Below are positions 1-5,418 of a stretch of DNA of 6,015 nucleotides, one piece after another. The notes under the pieces are model-generated. The model was not told the DNA's origin. It did not search any database and was given only the letters and a program-made list of their open reading frames with translations. Made by a program: the position numbers and the translations under genes. Position 1 is the first letter of the stretch. Every line of letters starts with the position of its first letter. Location: contig CAKSJC010000109.1 of assembly GCA_934462885.1 (NCBI GenBank), positions 1 to 6,015 of the forward strand. The letters run 5' to 3'. The stretch comes from an uncultured Eubacteriales bacterium. GTDB taxonomy: Bacteria > Bacillota > Clostridia > Oscillospirales > CAG-272.

Positions 1-14
1 ATTCAAGATAACTT

Positions 15-43
15 ATTCTATCATATAATTCGTTGAAAGAAAA
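15..43 (-). promoter_or_regulatory. Possible leftward promoter with extended -10 at the window edge
   Basis: Read on the minus strand there is TGATAGAAT at 23-15, an extended -10 element (TGn followed by TAGAAT, five of six to consensus). Seventeen bases upstream lies a poor -35, TTTTCT (43-38). If real it would drive a gene beyond the left edge. The plus strand has an overlapping TATAAT at 24-29, so this AT-rich patch could match by chance. Confidence 0.3.
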
Positions 44-96
44 TAGGTTTTGCAAAAAAAGTTGATTATTTTAGAGGGAAAAAAGAAAAATAAAGG

Positions 97-143
97 CAAA
101 AAGAGCATCCCTTTCGTATGAAATAAAAGTTATGCTCTTTTTG
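97..143. terminator. Bidirectional intrinsic terminator downstream of ricT
   Basis: A perfect 12-bp inverted repeat pairs 97-108 with 132-143, leaving a 23-base loop. The core is GAGCAT/ATGCTC flanked by A5 on one side and T5 on the other, so either strand gives a hairpin ending in a U-run. For the leftward holB-ricT transcript it lies about 95 bases past the ricT stop. The loop is longer than usual, although CTTT/AAAG inside it (111-114 with 126-129) could extend the structure. Confidence 0.7.
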
Positions 144-235
144 AAATCCGGGTTAGAATGCAGAGAGGGTGTATTTTAACGAAAGAAAAATGGGCTGCGT
201 TTTTGTTCTTTAGCGAAAAAAGTAAGAATATTTTT

Positions 236-1120
236 TCATTGAGCGTCTTTTTTATCTTTATGATGACTTTTCAGTATCGAAACATCGTCCCTGTGGTACG
301 GCTTTACCGTACCGTCCTGAAATTTTACTTTGATGTATCCGGTAAGCGGACTTGTTTCGGTAACGGTTCCGACGCCGTCCGAAGTCATAACGGTAGAATC
401 AACTGAAGGAGTTTTGGCAATTTCAGATTCATACGTGTCATGCTCATACCTGAGACAACACATGAGTCGTCCGCAAGTTCCGGATATTTTTGAAGAATTG
501 AGAGAGAGATTCTGTTCTTTTGCCATTTTTATCGATACCTGAACAAAATCCGATAAAAAACTCGAACAGCAGAAAGGACGTCCGCAGACTCCGAGTCCGC
601 CGAGCATTTTAGCTTCATCGCGTATACCGATTTGCCTTAACTCAATACGCGTGCGGAAAACGGAAGCAAGATCCTTTACAAGATCGCGGAAATCTACTCT
701 GACTTCTGCCGAAAAATAAAATAAGAGCTTAGTGTTGTCGAAAGTGTACTCAGCTTCAATAAGCTTCATTTCAAGACCGTGCTCCGCAATTTTCTTTTTA
801 CATATTTCGAAAGCTTCGGCTTCAAGACGTTTGTTTGTCTCGTATCTTTCGGTGTCATCATTGGTTGCTATTCGGATAACTGAGCGAAGAGGTGGTACGA
901 TTTTGTCCGAGGGAACTTCTTTATTTTCGCATGTAACGAAACCGTATTCTATGCCGCGCGTCGTTTCAACGATAACGCGGTCGTTCGGTATTACTTTTAT
1001 TTCACCCGGATCGAAGTAATAGACTTTTCCGGCGTCGCGGAATTTGACGCCGATTATTTCGACTTTTTCGGGAAGAGCGGCATCAGAGGCGTTTATGTTT
1101 TCCGTATTTTGATTATTCAT
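236..1120 (-). CDS. ricT: RicT (YaaT), PSP1-domain regulatory iron-sulfur protein
   Basis: This encodes 294 residues of the PSP1/YaaT family. In Bacillus subtilis RicT joins RicA (YmcA) and RicF (YlbF) in the cytoplasmic RicAFT (Y) complex. That complex carries [4Fe-4S] clusters, promotes Spo0A phosphorylation, and directs RNase Y-dependent mRNA maturation. The family hallmarks are clear: an N-terminal beta-rich segment (about 20-85), the PSP1 core (about 90-175), and two cysteine clusters, GVCGRPFCC (C179, C184, C185) and GTCGRLMCC (C216, C221, C222), which fit cluster ligation. A small beta domain follows (about 240-283), and the tail is charged (HHKDKKDAQ). The start is supported by GGAGAA at 1130-1125, six bases from the ATG. 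It lies 38 bases downstream of holB, the same order as in Bacillus, so the two are probably co-transcribed. Length and motifs are normal and the gene looks intact. Confidence 0.96.
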   Translation of the reverse strand: MNNQNTENINASDAALPEKVEIIGVKFRDAGKVYYFDPGEIKVIPNDRVIVETTRGIEYGFVTCENKEVPSDKIVPPLRSVIRIATNDDTERYETNKRLEAEAFEICKKKIAEHGLEMKLIEAEYTFDNTKLLFYFSAEVRVDFRDLVKDLASVFRTRIELRQIGIRDEAKMLGGLGVCGRPFCCSSFLSDFVQVSIKMAKEQNLSLNSSKISGTCGRLMCCLRYEHDTYESEIAKTPSVDSTVMTSDGVGTVTETSPLTGYIKVKFQDGTVKPYHRDDVSILKSHHKDKKDAQ

Positions 1121-1140
1121 ATGTTTCTCCGTTTGTATGG

Positions 1141-1150
1141 CTGTATACAG
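1141..1150. repeat. 10-bp perfect palindrome between holB and ricT
   Basis: CTGTATACAG is its own reverse complement and sits in the 38-base gap between holB and ricT, eleven bases upstream of the ricT ribosome site. It is too short and loopless to be a terminator. It may be coincidence or a weak protein or RNA processing site. Confidence 0.3.
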
Positions 1151-1158
1151 AGTGTGAA

Positions 1159-2157
1159 TTAATATTTACATATTAAGGACAGAAGAATCGGAAGCTGAGA
1201 AGCGTTAGAGGTTATTGAAATTTCAGCTTTTGATATGTCGTCCGTCAGATCTAAAATTCGTCTTTGGGATACTTTTTTAGCAAAAGCGGGAACTCCTTCT
1301 TTTGTTCCGTAGAAGAGAAGATCGCCGCCTTTCTTAGATGAGATCATATCTCTGAGAGCAAACCTGGAAAGTGAGAGTATCTCTCTTACCTTTATTCTTT
1401 CTTTCGGAAATTTTGATGAAACGAATACTGCGGCTTCACTGCGGCTTCCCGAAAGAATAACCTTAACAAATTCTTCAGCGGTTTTGTAGAGCTGCATTTC
1501 AGCGTCTCCGCTTTTGTAAAGTTTTTTTGCCTGTCCGATAGAGCCGTGAGAAAGGTGAGAGGCAAATACTATCTTTTCATGATCGATACATTCGTTTTTA
1601 TAAAAGTCAGTGAGATATTTTTCAATGAATTCGCTTTGAAAAAGCTCGGTTTTTATGACGGGAGCGCGGCTTCTTACGGTTTCGAGAAGAAACGAAGAGT
1701 CGTTTGCCAAAAGAAGAAATTTAACAAAGTCCGGCGGATCTTCAAGTGAGAGAAGAAGCGCATTCTGAGCCGGAGGCGTCATAAGATGAGCATTTTCTAT
1801 TATATAGAACTTGTAATCGCCGTCATTCGGAGTTACGTAAAGAGAAGAGCGCACGGCGCGGATGTCGTCTACGCCGATTGACGCTTTATCATCGTTAGAA
1901 ACTGTCATTATGTCGACGGAATTTCCGGAAAGAACTTTTCTGCACGTTATGCAACTGCCGCATGGGAGAGGTTTTGTCACATCGTTTCTGTTCTCGCATA
2001 ATACTGCGGCGCAGATATAAAGAGCAGCCGTGTGTTTTCCCGATCCTTCCGGACCTTCGAGGATATATGCGTGAGCGCTCTTTCGTGAGGCAAAATCAGA
2101 AGAAAGAGTTTTTTTCAGAGTTTCGTTCCCGATCAGTTCGGGGAAAATATCTCTCAT
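1159..2157 (-). CDS. holB: DNA polymerase III delta' subunit (clamp loader)
   Basis: This encodes 332 residues of the AAA+ clamp-loader family. Delta' is a stator subunit of the complex with DnaX and delta that loads the beta sliding clamp on primed DNA. Visible features in order: a HAYILEGPEGSGKHTAA P-loop region (Walker A at 35-42); a zinc-binding module with C54, C66, C69 and C72; a Walker-B-like strand FYIIENAHLM (117-126); a sensor-1 region (about 145-155); and the Ser-Arg of the SRC motif in VRSRAP (161-166), where the usual Cys is Ala165. A helical C-terminal domain follows, with HGSIGQAKKL (204-213) the recognisable delta' motif. The ATG at 2157 has no strong Shine-Dalgarno upstream, only AAGT-like bases, but the N-terminus (FPELIGNE) matches where delta' proteins begin. 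It is first in the holB-ricT operon, behind a consensus promoter. Confidence 0.95.
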   Translation of the reverse strand: MRDIFPELIGNETLKKTLSSDFASRKSAHAYILEGPEGSGKHTAALYICAAVLCENRNDVTKPLPCGSCITCRKVLSGNSVDIMTVSNDDKASIGVDDIRAVRSSLYVTPNDGDYKFYIIENAHLMTPPAQNALLLSLEDPPDFVKFLLLANDSSFLLETVRSRAPVIKTELFQSEFIEKYLTDFYKNECIDHEKIVFASHLSHGSIGQAKKLYKSGDAEMQLYKTAEEFVKVILSGSRSEAAVFVSSKFPKERIKVREILSLSRFALRDMISSKKGGDLLFYGTKEGVPAFAKKVSQRRILDLTDDISKAEISITSNASQLPILLSLICKY

Positions 2158-2195
2158 ATATTACTTAAGATTTTTCTTTCAAAAATTTTTAATTA

Positions 2196-2225
2196 ATTAT
2201 AGCATAATTATATGCTGTTTGTCAA
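2196..2225 (-). promoter_or_regulatory. Perfect-consensus sigma-A promoter for holB-ricT
   Basis: On the minus strand TTGACA (2225-2220) is followed after 18 bases by TATAAT (2201-2196), six of six at both boxes. Transcription would begin near 2189, about 31 bases before the holB ATG. It explains expression of holB and ricT as a unit. The spacer is almost filled by the palindrome at 2201-2216. Confidence 0.85.
2201..2216. repeat. Perfect palindrome in the holB promoter spacer
   Basis: AGCATA (2201-2206) and TATGCT (2211-2216) are exact inverted arms around ATTA. The element lies between the -35 and -10 boxes and shares one base with the -10. It is a plausible operator for a dimeric regulator. 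It is also AT-rich, and part of the symmetry may be accidental. Confidence 0.45.
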
Positions 2226-2270
2226 ATCATTAATGTAAGCAAATCATCTGTTAAAAGAACGGAGATATCA

Positions 2271-3098
2271 ATGTTGAAAAAGGAAAATAACGGAAGTCGA
2301 TGGGTAATCGCCGCAGGGATTTTTTTGGTTTTTACCGCAGTATTATCCGTTTATGTTTTATATGATTTCAGAAGCGATACGGAATATGACGCTTCTAAAA
2401 GCTATTTTCTGACTACTGAAATGAATACATCTCTTGAAAACCTTTGTGCCGCTCTTGAGAAAGACGATATTGTTATGTCATATCATTATGCGAAGGACGC
2501 GTCGTTTTTTGCCTCCATGTGCGGGAAAACCGACGAGGCAAAATATTTCTCTGAAATCGCGGAAGCGATAATTGAAGGGAAAGCTGAGAATGCTGAACTT
2601 GATGAAATGATAAGAACATATCTGAAAAGCGAAACTATAAAGGCGATTTCATTTGACGAGTCGGAAATGAAAGATATGGCTGTTATAAAACTTGACGAAA
2701 GCGGATTATCAAGGCTGAAAGAAGAGTCGGCGAAAAAAACGGCGGAGGGGATTCTTGGAGTTGAGGGGGTTTTATATCTTTCGGCGCACAGCAATAAGGA
2801 CGAATATGTATATGCTTGTCGGAACGCATATGTAGTGATAGACGGGGAAAGCGGTAAGCCTCTTGAGATGTGCATATCCGGGACGCGCGGTGAAAGAAAA
2901 CTTTCGGAGAGCGAATGTATTGTAAAAAGCAGGGCATTTATTGAGCAATTCAAGGGCGGTTTTACGGATTATGCCGTCGCGAGCGTGAAATATGACGATA
3001 TGACGAACATTTATAAGATAAAATATACAGGAAAGAATCTGATAGAGACTGCAGTTAATGCATCAAGCGGAAAGATAGTCAGATTTATCTCAAGGTAG
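2271..3098 (+). CDS. Membrane-anchored YpeB/PepSY-like protein
   Basis: This encodes 275 residues. A short positive N-terminus (MLKKENNGSR) precedes one hydrophobic helix (about 11-31), suggesting a single membrane anchor with the rest outside the membrane. Residues 45-130 look helical and acidic. The C-terminal half resembles two PepSY-type units: about 145-200 (ending YVVIDGESGKPLEM) and about 211-274 (SESECIVKSRAFIEQF through YKIKY to NASSGKIVRFI), each closing in a strand, a turn with DGESGK or SSGK, and a hydrophobic strand. YpeB, the partner that stabilises the cortex-lytic enzyme SleB in spores, has this plan but is about 450 residues in Bacillus, and no sleB is visible here. It is therefore a short YpeB-like protein, with germination a guess from family and from nearby dpaA. 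The start is supported by GGAG at 2261-2264, six bases from the ATG. I see no convincing plus-strand promoter. The gene is intact and converges on the next one. Confidence 0.75.
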   Translation: MLKKENNGSRWVIAAGIFLVFTAVLSVYVLYDFRSDTEYDASKSYFLTTEMNTSLENLCAALEKDDIVMSYHYAKDASFFASMCGKTDEAKYFSEIAEAIIEGKAENAELDEMIRTYLKSETIKAISFDESEMKDMAVIKLDESGLSRLKEESAKKTAEGILGVEGVLYLSAHSNKDEYVYACRNAYVVIDGESGKPLEMCISGTRGERKLSESECIVKSRAFIEQFKGGFTDYAVASVKYDDMTNIYKIKYTGKNLIETAVNASSGKIVRFISR

Positions 3099-3163
3099 GA
3101 TTTACAAAAACGTAAAGAGTATTTTCAAATACAAACTATGTATTAAGAGACAATATTTGTTCA

Positions 3164-3211
3164 AAATCATAAATCCGCCCGCTGCAAAGCAAATGGGCGG
3201 ATTTATGATTT
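3164..3211. terminator. Strong bidirectional terminator between convergent genes
   Basis: A perfect 17-bp inverted repeat pairs 3164-3180 with 3195-3211 around a 14-base loop. Its inner half is GC-rich (ATCCGCCC/GGGCGGAT) and its outer half AT-rich (AAATCATA/TATGATTT), so both strands end in a T-rich tail. It sits 65 bases past the YpeB-like stop and 58 bases past the stop of the leftward GtaA-like gene, as expected for a shared terminator. Confidence 0.85.
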
Positions 3212-3222
3212 AATTTATCAAA

Positions 3223-3245
3223 CTAAGCGGCATTTTTTTGCTTAG
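3223..3245 (-). terminator. Small secondary hairpin after the GtaA-like gene
   Basis: CTAAGC (3223-3228) and GCTTAG (3240-3245) form a 6-bp stem with an 11-base loop that is mostly T on the plus strand. On the minus strand the stem is followed by TTTGATAAATT, a weak U-tract. It may aid termination or protect the 3' end ahead of the stronger hairpin at 3164-3211. Confidence 0.3.
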
Positions 3246-3269
3246 CGGAGAAAACACGGGATTTTGGGA

Positions 3270-5198
3270 TTACCAGTTTTTCATTTTGTCGGATTCACAA
3301 AGCAGCTTTATAAAATGTCCGCCGACTACAGAGCGGTTTTGGAAAACTACAAGGTTTGCGGTAATGGTGTCATAGAAATCCGTTGCAGGAACTCTTGAGT
3401 TTGAACGGTTATATGCTTCCCAAAGCGGCTCAGCATATCTCTCAAATCCGTAAATATCGTCTGAAAGGGTAGCTGTCCAGAGAAGCCAGTCGCTCTTTGT
3501 GTATGTTTTTCTTGAGTCGAGCGGCATACCGTAAGGGTTTATGTGCTTCTCATATGAAGCAAATTCGGAGCGAATGACACTTCTGTCCATAATATGCGTT
3601 CCAAAGAGTTTATCCCATACTATGTTGTACTTCATCGACCATGTATTGTCGCTTCCGAAAGCGAGAGCATAGCTTCCGTCTCCGTTTGAAGCGCGCTTTG
3701 TCCATCCCTCAGACATTTTCCGTGCTGTCTCAAACATTTTTTCGGATTCTTCATTTTTGCCGAGAAGCTTATAAATTATGCCGAGAGCAGAAATTCCCAT
3801 GACGGCTTTCAGAGACAGATTGCAGTTGTGTGCGAGATGACCTGCAAAGTCGTCTGTACAGAGCTGGTTTTCCGGATCGTCGCCGTGCTCGATGAGGTAA
3901 TGCACCCATTTTTCGAGAAGATCAATATTTTCACGTATTACAGTCATGCTTCCGGAAGCAATCGACGCGGCGGCAGTCATGATGAGCATATTACCGCATT
4001 CTTCAACCGGCATCTGATCGTCTATGTCGCAGAAGCCGTTTCTCATCAGACCGTATTGCTGCTTACCGAGGATGGGATATTTTCCGCAGTCATGAGGAGC
4101 GAAATCGAAGAGCCATTTATCGGTGCGGGCAAATCTGAATATAGGTCTGAGCATACCGAAAACAAGCTCCGGATTGCAGAGAAGATAAAGCGGAACGGAG
4201 GGATAGCTTACATCGACGGTAGCTGCGCATCCGTTTGAGAAACATTCCTTTGATATGAAGAGAATGTTTCCGTCTCCGTCAAGCACAAGTTTGTGCGCGT
4301 TTATTGACTGACGGTAGGAAATCTCAAGAATTTCAGCGTATTTTTCACCTCCGGCGCGCACGGCGTCGCAGAACATCTTGTCGGAAAAATCTTTGCATTT
4401 TTTTACGACGGCGTCATAATCTGCAAAAGCCTCGGAAATAGCGTGGATAATTGTCTTTCCGTTTCTGTTCCAGTATGAGGAGAGCATCTCGTCGAAGTAT
4501 TTGATAGATTTTACATCATCATACGCGAAAATGACGAGATCGGATGTTTTTTTCTCTGTGTCAAGGAAAACTTCAGCCGAAACGAATGTCATTTCCGATT
4601 CGGGATTCTTGTCATATCCGACTTTTCCGTCACGAACCGCGAGATAGAAATATCCCCAGTCTATTCTTATATCGTCTCCGGCACGGTTTAATAATTTTTG
4701 AGAAACGCTTCCGATTTTTGCGGCGCAGAAATCTTTTCCGGAAACAGTCTCGCAGGAAACTTCATCCGACCCCTTTTTGTCAAGGCATATTTCTTCAGAT
4801 ACCGAGATATTTATTTTTATTTTATGCACCGCGCCGTCTTTTGAGGAAACGTCAATATGAAGATAGCTTGCGGGGCGTGTCATAATATCAAGATCGTCGA
4901 GAAGAAGAGGCGTCGTAAAAGTCAGTTTAAGAACAATACCCGCTCCTTCGAAAGTATAGTAAGTTGAGAGTGCGTCGCAGTCTTTTTTTGTCTGAGTAAG
5001 AACGGGAGACTTGTCGTCTTTTCCGTTTTTGCCCATGAATCTAAACTTTGCGCCGTCGATCTCGGCGTACCCGAGTATAGTATTGGGACTTCCGGTCCAG
5101 TGAACTGTTTCGGAATCAGTGAGAACGTCTGACGGCGACCAAACCGAAAAATAAGGGTCAACGGTTATCAGAGGCGTTGACGGAGGTCTTAATCTCAT
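3270..5198 (-). CDS. GtaA/DUF4965-family protein, putative glutaminase or glycosidase-like enzyme
   Basis: This encodes 642 residues with the full architecture of the family named after Aspergillus glutaminase A. A short N-terminal DUF4964-type segment (about 1-58: RPPSTPLITVDPYFSVWSPS, then WTGSPN) is followed by a beta-rich DUF5127-type domain (about 75-270). After it comes the helical-hairpin DUF4965 core with the DUF1793-type C-terminus (about 280-630). Conserved signatures are visible: FAPHDCGKYP (366-375), QMPVEECGNM (395-404), TDDFAGHLAHN (448-458), NIVWDKLFG (525-533) and PYGMPLDSR (555-563). Databases call such proteins glutaminases. The helical toroid and the MPVEE acidic motif are also reminiscent of (alpha/alpha)6 glycoside hydrolases, so the reaction is open. 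There is no signal peptide, so it probably acts in the cytoplasm, unlike secreted fungal GtaA. AAGGAGA at 5210-5204 strongly supports this ATG. The gene is monocistronic and intact. Confidence 0.88.
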   Translation of the reverse strand: MRLRPPSTPLITVDPYFSVWSPSDVLTDSETVHWTGSPNTILGYAEIDGAKFRFMGKNGKDDKSPVLTQTKKDCDALSTYYTFEGAGIVLKLTFTTPLLLDDLDIMTRPASYLHIDVSSKDGAVHKIKINISVSEEICLDKKGSDEVSCETVSGKDFCAAKIGSVSQKLLNRAGDDIRIDWGYFYLAVRDGKVGYDKNPESEMTFVSAEVFLDTEKKTSDLVIFAYDDVKSIKYFDEMLSSYWNRNGKTIIHAISEAFADYDAVVKKCKDFSDKMFCDAVRAGGEKYAEILEISYRQSINAHKLVLDGDGNILFISKECFSNGCAATVDVSYPSVPLYLLCNPELVFGMLRPIFRFARTDKWLFDFAPHDCGKYPILGKQQYGLMRNGFCDIDDQMPVEECGNMLIMTAAASIASGSMTVIRENIDLLEKWVHYLIEHGDDPENQLCTDDFAGHLAHNCNLSLKAVMGISALGIIYKLLGKNEESEKMFETARKMSEGWTKRASNGDGSYALAFGSDNTWSMKYNIVWDKLFGTHIMDRSVIRSEFASYEKHINPYGMPLDSRKTYTKSDWLLWTATLSDDIYGFERYAEPLWEAYNRSNSRVPATDFYDTITANLVVFQNRSVVGGHFIKLLCESDKMKNW

Positions 5199-5235
5199 AA
5201 AAATCTCCTTCTCATGGAAAAATATAATTTAGGTA

Positions 5236-5264
5236 AGGATAACATAAAAACGCTGATAAATCAA
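5236..5264 (-). promoter_or_regulatory. Candidate sigma-A promoter for the GtaA-like gene
   Basis: On the minus strand TTGATT (5264-5259) and TATCCT (5241-5236) are 17 bases apart, four of six matches each. A TG one base upstream of the -10 gives an extended element. Transcription would start near 5229, about 30 bases before the ATG at 5198. A small palindrome TGATAAATCA (5254-5263) overlaps the -35. Confidence 0.4.
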
Positions 5265-5328
5265 TAATAAAAGCCATTTTTGCATATGAAATACTGAAAA
5301 AATTTTTTCACCGTGCGGCGCATTTCAT

Positions 5329-5343
5329 GTGACGAAACGTCGC
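5329..5343. repeat. Short inverted repeat between the dpaA direct repeats
   Basis: GTGACG (5329-5334) and CGTCGC (5338-5343) can pair around AAA, with five Watson-Crick pairs and one G-T. There is no T-run after it, so it is not a terminator. It may be an operator-like symmetry element or chance. Confidence 0.25.
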
Positions 5344-5359
5344 AAAAGACGAGATGGGC

Positions 5360-5369
5360 GCATACTATG
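5360..5369 (+). promoter_or_regulatory. Possible mother-cell sporulation -10 element for dpaA
   Basis: GCATACTATG contains CATACTAT, which fits the SigK -10 pattern (gCATAnnnT) and is close to the SigE -10 (CATACAnT). In Bacillus the dpaA operon is transcribed by SigK in the mother cell. No -35 is well placed: the nearest upstream AC for SigK is a few bases too far, at 5337-5338. Only the -10 supports this call. Transcription would begin near 5375. Confidence 0.3.
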
Positions 5370-5418
5370 TTACAGGATGAGTAAAAAATACCGTTATGTC
5401 AGGCTTTGGTGAATTGAT

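Larger units (their letters stand above)
5317..5370 (+). repeat. Direct repeat pair upstream of dpaA
   Basis: GGCGCATTTCATGT (5317-5330) and GGCGCATACTATGT (5357-5370) agree at 11 of 14 positions and start exactly 40 bases apart, close to four helical turns. Both lie in the 220-base divergent region, in a locally GC-richer patch. They could be paired regulator sites or duplicated promoter -10 elements. Confidence 0.45.

Noticed and set aside
24..29. Plus-strand TATAAT near the left edge
   Set aside because: The matching -35 position is poor (three of six) and no rightward gene follows within 1-235; the AT-rich context makes chance likely.
158..406. 82-codon plus-strand frame opposite the ricT 3' end
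   Set aside because: Most of it is antisense to the certain ricT gene, it has no ribosome site, and its product is low-complexity with no recognisable domain.
2219..2247. Plus-strand promoter for the YpeB-like gene using TTGTCA as -35
   Set aside because: No acceptable -10 occurs 16-18 bases downstream, and the TTGTCA mostly reflects the complement of the holB -35. No clear forespore sigma-factor element was found either.
2486..2953. 155-codon minus-strand frame inside the YpeB-like gene
   Set aside because: It is fully antisense to a better-supported gene with a proper start. Its Ser-rich product is typical of a shadow frame.
3828..4885. Two plus-strand frames (136 and 113 codons) within the GtaA-like gene
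   Set aside because: Both are antisense to strongly conserved family motifs, lack ribosome sites, and encode biased Arg- and Phe-rich sequence.
5244..5258. Catabolite-repression (cre)-like sequence in the GtaA-like promoter
   Set aside because: Against the CcpA consensus it has the central CG and flanking A's but at least three mismatches at defined positions, including a lost outer C, and it is not symmetric.
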